Source: Salinicola socius (GTDB taxonomy: Bacteria > Pseudomonadota > Gammaproteobacteria > Pseudomonadales > Halomonadaceae). Taken from it: a stretch of DNA of 40,132 nucleotides. The position numbers were made by a program, and so were the translations under genes. The notes below the pieces were generated by a model, which was given only the letters and a program-made list of their open reading frames with translations, did not search any database and was not told the DNA's origin. The stretch covers positions 1 through 40,132 of the forward strand of contig NZ_MSDO01000035.1 of NCBI RefSeq assembly GCF_001937195.1, written 5' to 3'. This document shows positions 1 to 8,122 of this stretch, piece by piece. Numbering within the stretch: position 1 is the first letter of the stretch; every line of letters starts with the position of its first letter.

Positions 1-40
1 GCTTCCTCGCGCTTCCTCGCGCTTCCTCGCGCTTCCTCGC
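1..40. repeat. 10-bp tandem repeat, four copies, at window edge
   Basis: Four perfect head-to-tail copies of GCTTCCTCGC fill the first 40 bases and run directly into the terminal segment of a MITE-like element (32-65). The full copy at 4165-4308 has a related but unexpanded stretch at the matching place (4272-4285), so the array looks like local expansion inside a third element copy. The array may continue left of the window. Confidence 0.85.
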
Positions 41-65
41 GCTCATCGATCTATTCAGCGCTTCC
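32..65 (+). mobile_element. Partial third copy of the 144-bp MITE-like element
   Basis: Bases 32-65 align without gaps to the last 34 bases of the element copy at 4275-4308 with about five mismatches, including the inverted-repeat end TATTCAGCGCTTCC. Only this end is visible. Upstream it merges into the 10-bp array and the window edge. Confidence 0.65.
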
Positions 66-79
66 CTAGCGACTACCAG

Positions 80-110
80 GGCCTGGCGAAGAACACCGCC
101 GGGCCTTTTT
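80..110 (+). terminator. Rho-independent terminator of a gene left of the window
   Basis: Arms GGCCTGGCG (80-88) and CGCCGGGCC (97-105) form a 9-bp stem with one G-U pair and an 8-base loop, followed directly by five T (106-110). It must end transcription coming from a plus-strand gene outside the window, and it insulates the symporter gene at 273. Confidence 0.8.
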
Positions 111-177
111 CGTTGACGGCAGCTGGCTGTCCGAGAATGGATTTTCGACCGTGTGCTGGCTAACCTTTACCTCGTGA

Positions 178-193
178 ACGCCTGAACAGGCGT
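178..193. promoter_or_regulatory. Perfect 16-bp palindrome upstream of the symporter operon
   Basis: ACGCCTGAACAGGCGT is a 7-2-7 perfect inverted repeat 79 bp before the symporter start and downstream of the terminator at 80-110. No T-run follows, so an operator for a dimeric repressor or activator is more likely than a terminator. No cognate regulator is adjacent. Confidence 0.4.
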
Positions 194-272
194 CGTCGCG
201 ACGGTTGGCTATCGGTGCCATCGCGCCGCCATCGCTCGCCACAACAACCACAGATCAAAAGCGAACGAACTC

Positions 273-1832
273 ATGGAAAATCTTCAATTCTGGGATTTTG
301 CGGTGATCGCGGCCTATTTCGTGATCGTCACTTTTATCGGCTACAAGACCGCTCGGGGAAAGACGACGCCGGAAGAGCTGTTCCTGGCGGGAAGAAGCCT
401 GGGCCCGATGGCGATCGGGTTCTCGCTGTTCGCCTCCAATATCTCCTCCGATACTTTGATCGGCCTGCCGGGCGCCGCCTATCAGCACGGGATCTCCGCG
501 GCCAACTACGAGTGGATGGCCGGCGTGGTGCTGATGTTCACGGCCATCTTCGTGCTGCCGGTGTTGATGCGGGCGCGCGTGACGACCATGCCGGAGCTGA
601 TGGAGCGACGCTTCGATTCACGGCTGCGCAAGTATCTTTCCGTCATCACGCTGTTTTTGTCGATCATTCTCGATACCGCGGGCACGCTCTACGCCGGCGG
701 CCTGATCGTGACGACTTTCATCCCCGGCACCAATCTGTGGGAAGTCTGTGCGCTGCTGGCATTGTTCACCAGCATCTACACGGCCTTTGGCGGGCTCCGT
801 GCCGTGGTCTACACCGATGTGATGCAGGCCTGCGTGCTGATCGGCGGTTCGGCGGCGATGACCTGGATCATCTTCGGCCATTTCGACTACAGCTGGTCGA
901 CGGTCAAGGAGGCGGTCAGTCCCGAGAAGCTGTCGCTGATCCGGCCGCTGGACGATCCCAGCGTGCCGTGGCTGGGGTTGATCACCGGGGTGCCGATCGT
1001 CGGCTTCTACTACTGGAGCATGAATCAGTATGTCGTCCAGCGTTTGCTCGGGGCACGCGATATTCAGGCCGCCGGTCGCGCCTCGGTGTTCGCGGCAGCG
1101 TTGAAGTTGTTGCCGATCTTCATCATGACGATTCCGGGCGCCATGGTGATCCCGCTGCTGCCGGGGCTCGAGCATCCCGATCAGGTCTACCCGAAAATGG
1201 TCCAGGAATTCACCCCGACCGGGCTCACCGGCTTGATCCTGGCCGGTCTGATCGCAGCGCTGATGTCGACGCTATCCTCGACGCTCAACTCTTCGGCGAC
1301 GCTGCTGACGCTGGATTTCATCAAGCCGGCCAGGCCGAGTCTGAGCGATGCCCAACTGGCCAGATGGGGGCGGATCTGCACGTTCATCCTGGCGGCGATC
1401 GCGGCATCCTGGGGGCCGATGATCCAGTACTTTTCCGGCCTCTGGGCCTATCTCCAGCAGGTGTTCGCGTTCGTTGCCTCGCCATTGGTGGCGACCTTCC
1501 TGATGGGGCTGTGGATCAAGTCGCTGGGCTCGTCGGCGGCATTGCGCGGCCTGGCCAGCGGCCATGCGCTCAGTGCGGTGCTGTTCGTGCTGGTTGAGAC
1601 TGGCGTGCTGCCGATCCACTTCACCATCATCGGCGGTATCCTGTTCGCGGCGACGGCGCTATTCACCGGGTTCTGGAAGGTTCGGCTGGGCGCCGACGAT
1701 CGGCCGGACGACGAGGATGCGCGGATCGCGGTCATCGCCAAAGAGGGATTGGAGCGGGTTCCCCGTGATGTCATGATCGGCATCGCCATCGTGTCGGCGC
1801 TCACCGCGATCATCGTCTATCTGCTGCGATGA
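273..1832 (+). CDS. Sodium:solute symporter (SSS family), probably sugar uptake
   Basis: The 519-residue, very hydrophobic inner-membrane protein belongs to the SSS/SGLT family, which couples solute entry to the sodium gradient. Visible landmarks are the family stretch TTMPELMERRFDSRL near residues 109-123, the signature region GGLRAVVYTDVMQ near 173-186, and a Ser/Thr-rich segment STLSSTLNSSATLL near 332-345, where the sodium-binding serines of SGLT proteins lie. Roughly 13-14 membrane segments can be drawn, and the last one ends at the C terminus. The start at 273 gives the usual N-terminal LeuT-fold helix; the ribosome binding site in front is poor. It lies 44 bp before galactose dehydrogenase on the same strand, so D-galactose or a related sugar is the likely substrate. 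The family is clear, the substrate is inferred. Confidence 0.85.
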   Translation: MENLQFWDFAVIAAYFVIVTFIGYKTARGKTTPEELFLAGRSLGPMAIGFSLFASNISSDTLIGLPGAAYQHGISAANYEWMAGVVLMFTAIFVLPVLMRARVTTMPELMERRFDSRLRKYLSVITLFLSIILDTAGTLYAGGLIVTTFIPGTNLWEVCALLALFTSIYTAFGGLRAVVYTDVMQACVLIGGSAAMTWIIFGHFDYSWSTVKEAVSPEKLSLIRPLDDPSVPWLGLITGVPIVGFYYWSMNQYVVQRLLGARDIQAAGRASVFAAALKLLPIFIMTIPGAMVIPLLPGLEHPDQVYPKMVQEFTPTGLTGLILAGLIAALMSTLSSTLNSSATLLTLDFIKPARPSLSDAQLARWGRICTFILAAIAASWGPMIQYFSGLWAYLQQVFAFVASPLVATFLMGLWIKSLGSSAALRGLASGHALSAVLFVLVETGVLPIHFTIIGGILFAATALFTGFWKVRLGADDRPDDEDARIAVIAKEGLERVPRDVMIGIAIVSALTAIIVYLLR

Positions 1833-1876
1833 GCGAGCCGCTCTCATTTCAAGGCTGTTTCATACAAGGATCTGTC

Positions 1877-2806
1877 ATGGATACCCTTCGTCTCGCGATC
1901 GTGGGTTACGGCAAGATCGCCCGCGATCAGCATCATCCTGCCATCGACGACAATGCGCGTTATCGATTGACCGCCGTCTCCAGCCGTAACGCCTCCGTGG
2001 CCGACGTTGCGAATTTCGAAAGTCTCGAGGCGCTGCTCGAGCAGGGCCCCGAGATCGACGCCGTGTCGCTATGCACCCCCGCTGGCGTTCGCACCGCGCA
2101 GGCGCGTCTGGCCATGGCAAGCGGCAAGCACGTGATGCTCGAGAAGCCGCCCGGAGCCACTCTGGCGGAAATCGAAACCCTGCGGGAAGACGCCGAGCGC
2201 CATGGTGTCACGCTGTTCGCGTCATGGCATTCCCGTCACGCCCACTGTGTCGATTCGGCACGGCAGTGGCTGGCGACGCGCCAGATCCGGCGTGTCGATA
2301 TCGAATGGAAGGAGGACGTGCGCGTCTGGCATCCGGGGCAGGCCTGGATCTGGCAGCCGGGCGGCATGGGGGTGTTCGATCCGGGTATCAACGCGCTATC
2401 GATCGTGACCGAGATCCTGCCGCGTCCGTTCCACCTGACCGATGCCCAGCTGCAGGTGCCCGGCAACTGCCAGACGCCGATCGCGGCATCGCTGGATTTC
2501 GTCGACGGCGAAAACGTGCCGATTCATGCCGAGTTCGATTTTCGTCAGCAGGGCACGCCGCCGATCTGGAACATTCACGTCGAGACCGACGAAGGGCGCT
2601 TGACCCTGGAAGCGGGCGGCAGCCGGTTGCTGATCGACGGCGAGCTACGCGAAGAAGGTCCCGATGCGGAGTACGCCGGCCTCTACGAACGCTTTGCCAC
2701 GCTGATCGCCGAGGGTCGTTCCGACGTCGATGTCAGCCCGTTCCGGCACGTGGCCGACGCCCTGATGCTGGGGCACCGGCACACCGTCGAGGACTTCGTC
2801 GAATAG
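1877..2806 (+). CDS. D-galactose 1-dehydrogenase (Gfo/Idh/MocA family)
   Basis: This 309-residue cytosolic enzyme should oxidise D-galactose to D-galactono-lactone with NAD(P), the first step of the De Ley-Doudoroff pathway. It has an N-terminal Rossmann motif (VGYGKIARDQHHPAI, residues 8-22), the family EKPPG segment where the catalytic lysine sits, and the stretch WKEDVRVWHPGQAWIWQPGG followed by FDPGINALS, which I recall as nearly identical in the Pseudomonas fluorescens galactose dehydrogenase. The frame is open from 1829, overlapping the symporter stop, but ATG 1877 has AAGGA seven bases upstream and removes an atypical leader, so it is preferred. It is probably co-transcribed with the symporter. 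Later pathway enzymes (galactonate dehydratase, KDPGal aldolase) are not in the window. Some family members also act on L-arabinose. Confidence 0.85.
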   Translation: MDTLRLAIVGYGKIARDQHHPAIDDNARYRLTAVSSRNASVADVANFESLEALLEQGPEIDAVSLCTPAGVRTAQARLAMASGKHVMLEKPPGATLAEIETLREDAERHGVTLFASWHSRHAHCVDSARQWLATRQIRRVDIEWKEDVRVWHPGQAWIWQPGGMGVFDPGINALSIVTEILPRPFHLTDAQLQVPGNCQTPIAASLDFVDGENVPIHAEFDFRQQGTPPIWNIHVETDEGRLTLEAGGSRLLIDGELREEGPDAEYAGLYERFATLIAEGRSDVDVSPFRHVADALMLGHRHTVEDFVE

Positions 2807-2843
2807 AGGAGAGCTTCGAGCGAGCGCCGGTTTCGTACAAAGC

Positions 2844-4145
2844 CTAGCCGGTCATCGCCTGTGGCAGATACAACACGATCTCCGGGAACGCCCGCATCAG
2901 CACGATCGCGAACAGCATCAGCAGGAAGAAGGGCAACGTGGCCTTGGCGATGGTGAAGATGTTCTTGCCGGTCAGCCCCTGGATCACGAACAGATTGAAG
3001 CCCACCGGTGGCGTGATCTGCGAGATCTCCACCACGATCACCAGGTAGATGCCGAACCAGATCGGGTCGATGCCGGCGGCGTTGATCAGCGGCATGATGA
3101 TCGAGGTCACCAGCAGAATCAGCGAGATCCCGTCGAGGAAGCAGCCCAGCACCAGCAGGAACAGCGTCAACATCACCAGCAGCACGTTGGGCGATAGCCC
3201 CATGGCGGCGATGGCGCTGGCCAGCTGCGTCGGCAGTTGGGTGAAGCTCATTGCCGACGACAAAAACGACGCGCCGGCGATGATGAAGGCGATCATGCAC
3301 GAGGTACGCAGTCCGGCGAACATCGACTCCAGGAAGATCGACTTGTCGAAGTGGCCATTGAAGCGGGCGATCACCATCGACAGCACCACTCCGACGGCCG
3401 CTGCCTCGGTGGGCGAGGCGACGCCGCCGTAGATGCTGCCGAGAATGCCGCCGATCAGTACCAGCAGCGGAATCAGCCGCCAGCTGTTTCTGACCTTGTC
3501 GAGAAACGGCATCGGCGTCTCGGCATGACCCGCGCCGCCATTCCTGCCGGCGGTCAGTGACCAGATCACCAGGTAGATCATGAACAGCGCCAGCAGCAGC
3601 AGGCCGGGGCCGACGCCCGCCATGAACAGGCGCGAGATCGACTGCTCGGTGACCACGCCATAGACGATCATCATGATTGACGGCGGGATCAGCAGGCCCA
3701 GGGTGGAGGCGCTGGCCAGCGTGCCGATCGCCAGCGTCTCGTCGTAGCCGCGCCGCTCGAGTTCCGGGAGGGTCATCTTGCCGACCGTGGCGCAGGTCGC
3801 GGCAGAGGAGCCGCAGACGGCCGCGAACAGTCCGCTGCCGATGATGTTGGAGTGCAGCAGCCGACCGGGCAGACGGTTGAGCCAGGGCGACAGCGCGCGG
3901 AACATGTTGTCGGCAAGCCCGGAGCGAAACAGGATCTCGCCCATCCACACGAACATCGGCAGGGCGGTCAGGTCCCAGCCATAGCTGGCGCCCCAGAAAT
4001 CGGAGGCAAGAATGGGGCCGACCTCGAAGCTCGTGAAACCGGTCAGCGCGATCCAGCCGGTGCCGAGCAGGGCGAAGGCGATCCATACGCCGCCGCCGAG
4101 CAGAATCGCCAGGGTAAAAAGCGTTGCAAGACTGAGCGTGAGCAC
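2844..4145 (-). CDS. dctM: TRAP transporter large permease (DctM-type)
   Basis: The 433-residue protein is the 12-helix channel subunit of a tripartite ATP-independent periplasmic transporter, which uses the sodium or proton gradient to import organic acids delivered by the binding protein. Hydrophobic segments run over the whole length, with the usual DctM blocks TLPELERRGYDETLAIGT and ASASTLGLLIPPS near residues 126-157, and EISQITPPVGFNLFVIQG near 380-397. The start is GTG with GAGGA eight bases upstream. The gene is third after dctP and dctQ, but the usual tight dctQ-dctM junction is replaced by a 186-bp gap occupied by the MITE-like element at 4165-4308, which ends just upstream of this ribosome binding site. 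Expression may therefore be altered or come from the element. The substrate cannot be read from sequence. Confidence 0.9.
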   Translation of the reverse strand: MLTLSLATLFTLAILLGGGVWIAFALLGTGWIALTGFTSFEVGPILASDFWGASYGWDLTALPMFVWMGEILFRSGLADNMFRALSPWLNRLPGRLLHSNIIGSGLFAAVCGSSAATCATVGKMTLPELERRGYDETLAIGTLASASTLGLLIPPSIMMIVYGVVTEQSISRLFMAGVGPGLLLLALFMIYLVIWSLTAGRNGGAGHAETPMPFLDKVRNSWRLIPLLVLIGGILGSIYGGVASPTEAAAVGVVLSMVIARFNGHFDKSIFLESMFAGLRTSCMIAFIIAGASFLSSAMSFTQLPTQLASAIAAMGLSPNVLLVMLTLFLLVLGCFLDGISLILLVTSIIMPLINAAGIDPIWFGIYLVIVVEISQITPPVGFNLFVIQGLTGKNIFTIAKATLPFFLLMLFAIVLMRAFPEIVLYLPQAMTG

Positions 4146-4164
4146 GAGTCGAATCCTCGGTTCA

Positions 4165-4308
4165 GGGAAGCACCGTATAAATGTCTGCGCGGGCGAAGTG
4201 CTGCGTTACGCGGTGCTGGAAGACTCGCCTAACCCCATGTTATGTCTCGTCTTCTGCGCTCCGTGCGCCTTGCTCTTCATCCCGCTCGCCGATTTATTCA
4301 GCGCTTCC
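4165..4308 (+). mobile_element. MITE-like element, copy 1, inserted between dctQ and dctM
   Basis: This 144-bp segment has imperfect terminal inverted repeats (GGGAAGCACCGTATAAAT on the left; the right end read inward is GGAAGCGCTGAATAAAT). It contains no credible ORF. It is repeated in opposite orientation, at the same length, at 25590-25733, with a 40-bp core (4216-4255) that is identical in both copies. The flanks are TCA and TCG, not a clean target duplication. It fills the dctQ-dctM gap. Confidence 0.8.
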
Positions 4309-4331
4309 TCGCTGGTTGTTGGAGCGAAAAG

Positions 4332-4913
4332 TTACTCGCCGCCGAAGCTGTCTTTATCGCCAGGGTCGTTGTTGTCGCCGGGGGCCACGTAGCGCGACGG
4401 CGCCGTGACGGCCTGTCTCAGCGTGTTCGAAAGGGCTTCCAGAATGGCCAGACACAGCAGCGCGAGGCCGACGACCAGAACGGTCTGTGGAATCCACAGC
4501 GGAATCGCCATCAGCCCCGAGGAGACGTCGCCGTAATCGAGGCTTTCGCGAATCAGCCCGATCATCTCCCAACTGAGCAAGGCGCTGAGCGCCAAGGCGA
4601 TCGCCAGGCACGCCACTTCGCACCAGACCTGGATCGCCGCCGGCAGTCGGGCGATGACCAGCGTGACGCGAATATGGGCGTAGTGGGTGAAGGTGTAGGC
4701 GAGGCTCAGGAAGGTGGCGCCGACCAGCAGATAGGAGGCGATCTCCGAGACGCCGCTGATCTCGTAGCCGAGACGACTGGCGCCGCCCATTACCAGCACG
4801 GCGTCGAGACAGCGCAGCAGTACCTGAAACGTGACCAGGCCGCAGATCGCCAGCATGCAGGCCGCGGCACCCCAGGCACCGAGCCGGTAGAGCGGATTCA
4901 GTTTGAAGGTCAT
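4332..4913 (-). CDS. dctQ: TRAP transporter small permease (DctQ-type)
   Basis: This 193-residue membrane protein has four predicted helices, the length and layout of TRAP small subunits, which pair with DctM in the inner membrane. The segment SEIASYLLVGATFLSLAYTF followed by THYAHIRVTL, near residues 55-85, matches the conserved DctQ pattern of an acidic residue before a long helix and a His-Ile-Arg-Val turn. The C-terminal tail, about 25 residues, is polar and acidic and ends in GDKDSFGGE. It starts 80 bp after the dctP stop. Downstream the MITE-like element begins 23 bp after the stop codon. No truncation is visible, so the insertion did not cut the coding region. Confidence 0.85.
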   Translation of the reverse strand: MTFKLNPLYRLGAWGAAACMLAICGLVTFQVLLRCLDAVLVMGGASRLGYEISGVSEIASYLLVGATFLSLAYTFTHYAHIRVTLVIARLPAAIQVWCEVACLAIALALSALLSWEMIGLIRESLDYGDVSSGLMAIPLWIPQTVLVVGLALLCLAILEALSNTLRQAVTAPSRYVAPGDNNDPGDKDSFGGE

Positions 4914-4993
4914 GACGGAAACTCACCGGGTGTGAGTGAAGTGAAGTCTACGGCGTACGAGGCCCGCGACGAGGCGGGCCGTTACACCAAACG

Positions 4994-5995
4994 TTATTGG
5001 CTCTGCTGGGCCTGGCGTTCGCGGTAGCGATCGACCAGTTGCTGAGCTTGATCGCCGGCGCGCGCCTGCCAATCTTCGAACAGTTTCTGACCGGCCGCCT
5101 TCAGCTGCTGCTGTAGCGCATCGCTCGGCTCGCTCACGGTGATGCCGTGGGATTCCAGAGCCTTGGCGCTTTCTGCGCTGTCTTGCTTGCTCATCTGCCA
5201 GCCGCGCTGCTCGGCCTTGGCCGCGGCATCGAGGACCGCTTTCTGGGTGGCGTCGTCGAGGCGGTCGAAAGCGCGCTTGTTGACGAAGACGATGTTCTTC
5301 GGCAACCACAGGTTGGCATCGCTGTAGTTCGACACGTAATCCCATGCCGACATCGACTTGCCGGTGGAAACCGAGGTGATCATGGCGTCGACGCGGCCGG
5401 TGCTGAACGCCGTGGGGATATCGGCTTCTTCGGTCTGGGTCGGGATGCCGCCCAGGTTCTCGACGAAGCGCTGGGTGTTGATGTTCGGTGCACGAACGCG
5501 CAGGCCCTCGAACTGGGAGGCATCGGTCAGCTCGAAGTCCGTGTAGATGCCCTGCGCCGGCCACGGCACGGCGTACAGCGGCATCAGCCCCTCCTTGGCG
5601 AAGAGGTCGGTGATGATCGGCTTGGAGGCCTGCCACAGATCGTAGGCATCGGCATAGCTGCCGGCCAGGCCGGGCAGGGTGTCGACTTCGTAGATCGGCG
5701 ACTCGTTGGAGAGCGTGGAGAGGAATATCTCGCCAGCCTGGACGGTGCCGCGGCGCACCGATGGCTTGATCTCGGCGTGGCTGATCAGCGAGCCGCCGCT
5801 GTGCACGGTGATGGTCAGCTCGCCATCGGTCGCTTCGCCGACATCCTTGGCGAACTGCTTGGTGTTCTGGGTGTGAAAGCTGGCATCGCCGTAGGGAGAG
5901 GCAAGATTCCACTGGTCGGCGAGTGCCGGTGTCGCGACGGTGAGCGAGCTCGCCATGGCGATCGTCAGCAGAGATATCGCGGATGTGCGCATCAT
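4994..5995 (-). CDS. dctP: TRAP transporter periplasmic substrate-binding protein (DctP-type)
   Basis: This 333-residue secreted protein captures the substrate for the DctQM permease. The start is taken at the first of two adjacent ATGs (5995). A basic MMRTS start, a hydrophobic helix and the cleavage site ALADQ make a standard signal peptide. An upstream GTG at 6031 would put a charged leader in front and is rejected. DctP hallmarks are the segment FEGLRVRAP near residues 160-170, whose second arginine normally binds the substrate carboxylate, then NLGGIPTQ and AFSTGRVDAMITS. It is the first gene of the operon, next to a LysR gene and pxpABC, so an organic acid such as 5-oxoproline is a possible substrate, but this is context only. 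Confidence 0.88.
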   Translation of the reverse strand: MMRTSAISLLTIAMASSLTVATPALADQWNLASPYGDASFHTQNTKQFAKDVGEATDGELTITVHSGGSLISHAEIKPSVRRGTVQAGEIFLSTLSNESPIYEVDTLPGLAGSYADAYDLWQASKPIITDLFAKEGLMPLYAVPWPAQGIYTDFELTDASQFEGLRVRAPNINTQRFVENLGGIPTQTEEADIPTAFSTGRVDAMITSVSTGKSMSAWDYVSNYSDANLWLPKNIVFVNKRAFDRLDDATQKAVLDAAAKAEQRGWQMSKQDSAESAKALESHGITVSEPSDALQQQLKAAGQKLFEDWQARAGDQAQQLVDRYRERQAQQSQ

Positions 5996-6112
5996 TGGGT
6001 TCCGTTTGTTATTGATAGGGTCTTCCTTCACGTCGCTTGTTATTGAACGGGGGCGTGATCGAGATATCGGACTCCTGCATTCTTCAAGTCGGTCGGCGAC
6101 GGCGTCAAATCG

Positions 6113-7069
6113 TTAATTCTTATCCGCACTATCGGGCCAGGCTTTCACTTCCCCGTGGGGTTCGTCATCGAGATGGCGTTGGGCATAGCGAGCGGCACAG
6201 TCCTGCGCGAGCTGGGTGACGCCCCGGCAGAAGCTGGGATAGCTGCTGCTGCGCCAGATCGCGTCGTAGAACATTGCCGGTAGCGGCGTAGGCAATACCA
6301 GCCGCAACAGCTCGCCGCGTTCGCAGGCGTCCGATACCGTGGAAACGGGTAGCGAGCCGACACCCACGCCGTCGATCGTCATTCGGGCGATGGTCATCAA
6401 CGTCGTGGCGCAGTGGATCTTCGGATCCTCGATCCCCAGCTCGGCCAGATAGGTCACGAGCTCGCCGTAAGGGCGTGCCAGCTTGCTGAACGAGACGAAC
6501 GGAAGACGGGACAGCGCAGCCGTGCCGCCGTGATGCAGACGCGCGGCGTGCTGCGGCGCCACGAAAAGACCCATCTCGTAGGTCGCCAGCGGCAGCTGCG
6601 TCACCGATAGCCCCGGTGCGACGCCGTCCATGGCGAAGATCATGTCGAGATCGTTATCCGCCAGACGCTGGTGAAGGAACGGCGAGATATCGACGGTGAG
6701 CTCGATGGTCAGCTGTGGATGCCGCTCGGCCAGTTGTGTCAGAAAAGTGCTGAACCAGCTGTGGGCGATGGTCTCGATCACGCCAAGCCGTAGCGTGCCG
6801 GAAAAATCCTCCTGGTTCTGAAACAGCTGCAGCGCCTCCTCCCGACTGTCCAGCAGGCGTTCGGCGTGGGCGTAGAACTCGCGACCGCGCAGCGTGGGCT
6901 GCACCGGCCGCGCGCTGCGGTCGAGCAGCGATTCGCCGACCGCGGCTTCGAGACGGGTAATACGATCGGAGATGGAGGGCTGGGTCAGGTGCAGCCGCGC
7001 TGCCACCTTGCGGAACGACCCCAGCCTGACGACCCAGACGAAGGCTTCGAGCTCCTTGAAATCGAACAT
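6113..7069 (-). CDS. LysR-family transcriptional regulator between the TRAP operon and pxpABC
   Basis: The 318-residue protein has the LysR N-terminal winged helix-turn-helix: [19 protein letters not shown] at about residues 19-37 is the recognition region, followed by the linker helix and a substrate-binding-like effector domain from about residue 90. It is transcribed in the same direction as dctPQM, 117 bp upstream of dctP, and divergently from pxpA across a 300-bp region that holds an 18-bp tandem array. This position suits control of the TRAP operon, of pxpABC, or of both in response to the transported acid. LysR proteins usually bind divergent promoters and act as activators with a small-molecule co-inducer. 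The ligand is unknown. ATG 7069 has a weak GAG upstream. Confidence 0.88.
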   Translation of the reverse strand: MFDFKELEAFVWVVRLGSFRKVAARLHLTQPSISDRITRLEAAVGESLLDRSARPVQPTLRGREFYAHAERLLDSREEALQLFQNQEDFSGTLRLGVIETIAHSWFSTFLTQLAERHPQLTIELTVDISPFLHQRLADNDLDMIFAMDGVAPGLSVTQLPLATYEMGLFVAPQHAARLHHGGTAALSRLPFVSFSKLARPYGELVTYLAELGIEDPKIHCATTLMTIARMTIDGVGVGSLPVSTVSDACERGELLRLVLPTPLPAMFYDAIWRSSSYPSFCRGVTQLAQDCAARYAQRHLDDEPHGEVKAWPDSADKN

Positions 7070-7276
7070 CGGTGTCTCGTTATGTATTCGAAAGGGGATG
7101 GCCGATTCTTCGGCCCGGTGCCGGGAACGTCAACTCTTCATATTGCGCCGTTTGGGGTCGCCATGATCGGGATGAAAGATTGCGCCGATACTGCGCATCG
7201 TGAAAAACGATTGGACCCTGTCGCTGACGGTTTCTTACAGTGCCTTCAGGCTTGGCTGCGGCACGCCTTTCCACGA

Positions 7277-7366
7277 CCACGATACGAGCTACGACCACGA
7301 TACGAGCGACAACAACGTTACGAGCTACGACCACGATACGAGCAACAACAACGATACGAGGTAATG
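7277..7366 (+). repeat. 18-bp tandem repeat array, five units, reaching the pxpA ribosome binding site
   Basis: Five 18-bp units start at 7277, 7295, 7313, 7331 and 7349. The first is CCACGATACGAGCTACGA and the others differ at a few positions, mainly in the last third. The last unit supplies the GAGG that serves as ribosome binding site for pxpA at 7370. The unit length is a multiple of three and the frame through the array is open into pxpA. The rest of the intergenic region (7070-7276) shows no clear operator. Confidence 0.9.
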
Positions 7367-7369
7367 CGA

Positions 7370-8122
7370 ATGCGCGTGCCCCTGCTCAACTGCGACATGG
7401 GTGAGAGTTTCGGCAACTGGGCGCTGGGTCTCGACGATCAGGCGATGCCTTTCGTCGATTGTGCCAATATCGCCTGCGGCTTTCACGCTTCCGACCCCGA
7501 TGTGATGCGCAAGACCGTGGCGATGGCGGCTGCCAACGGGGTGCGTATCGGCGCGCACCCCGGCTATCCCGATCTGATGGGGTTCGGCCGTCGTTCGATG
7601 GCCTGCTCGGCGCAGGAGGTCGAAAACCTGATGCTCTATCAGATCGGCGCGCTGGAAGCGTTCTGCCGCGCCGAAGGGACCCGAATCAGCTACGTCAAGC
7701 CCCACGGCGCGCTCTACAACGACATGGCCAGCGACTTCGACCTGTTGCGTGCGGCAATGCAGGCGGTGGTCAGATACGATCGCAACCTGCCGCTGCTGGT
7801 GATGTCGACCGCCAATCCCGAGCCGGTGCGCGAGCTCGCCGCGGCAATGGGCGTGACACTCTGGTTCGAGACCTTCGCCGATCGTGCCTACGACGCCAAG
7901 GGCCACCTGATGTCGCGGCGTCTACCGGGGGCGGTGCACCACGATCGCGGTGCCATCGTCGATCAGGCCGTAGCCCTGGCCAAGGGCGAGCCGCTGACCG
8001 CGAGTGACGGCAGCAAGCTGCATCTCCCCGCGGATACGCTCTGCGTTCACGGTGACAACGCCGAGTCGGTGGCGGCGGTCAAGGCCATTCGCGAAGCCTT
8101 TCAGCAGTTGAGCGACGCATGA
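7370..8122 (+). CDS. pxpA: 5-oxoprolinase subunit A (LamB/YcsF family)
   Basis: With PxpB and PxpC this 250-residue cytosolic protein forms the prokaryotic ATP-dependent 5-oxoprolinase, which opens pyroglutamate to glutamate. The family motifs are all present: [12 protein letters not shown] at the N terminus, [36 protein letters not shown] and, near the end, CVHGDN. The open frame runs upstream to 6866, but ATG 7370 has GAGG at 7359-7362 with seven bases of spacing and gives the normal length. The ATG at 7364 is too close to that site. The upstream stretch is a tandem array and antisense of the LysR gene. The stop overlaps the pxpB start (ATGA at 8119), so translation is coupled. The upstream array may affect expression. 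Confidence 0.93.
   Translation: MRVPLLNCDMGESFGNWALGLDDQAMPFVDCANIACGFHASDPDVMRKTVAMAAANGVRIGAHPGYPDLMGFGRRSMACSAQEVENLMLYQIGALEAFCRAEGTRISYVKPHGALYNDMASDFDLLRAAMQAVVRYDRNLPLLVMSTANPEPVRELAAAMGVTLWFETFADRAYDAKGHLMSRRLPGAVHHDRGAIVDQAVALAKGEPLTASDGSKLHLPADTLCVHGDNAESVAAVKAIREAFQQLSDA

Noticed and set aside
215-1597. 460-residue plus-strand open frame overlapping the symporter
   Set aside because: It is a shifted-frame shadow rich in Arg and Ala with no domain; the symporter frame has clear family motifs.
7277-7366. CRISPR array
   Set aside because: Units are contiguous 18-bp repeats without unique spacers, and no cas genes are present.
6866-7369. N-terminal extension of PxpA through the 18-bp array
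   Set aside because: The extension is antisense of the LysR gene and tandem repeat; ATG 7370 has a proper ribosome binding site and normal length.
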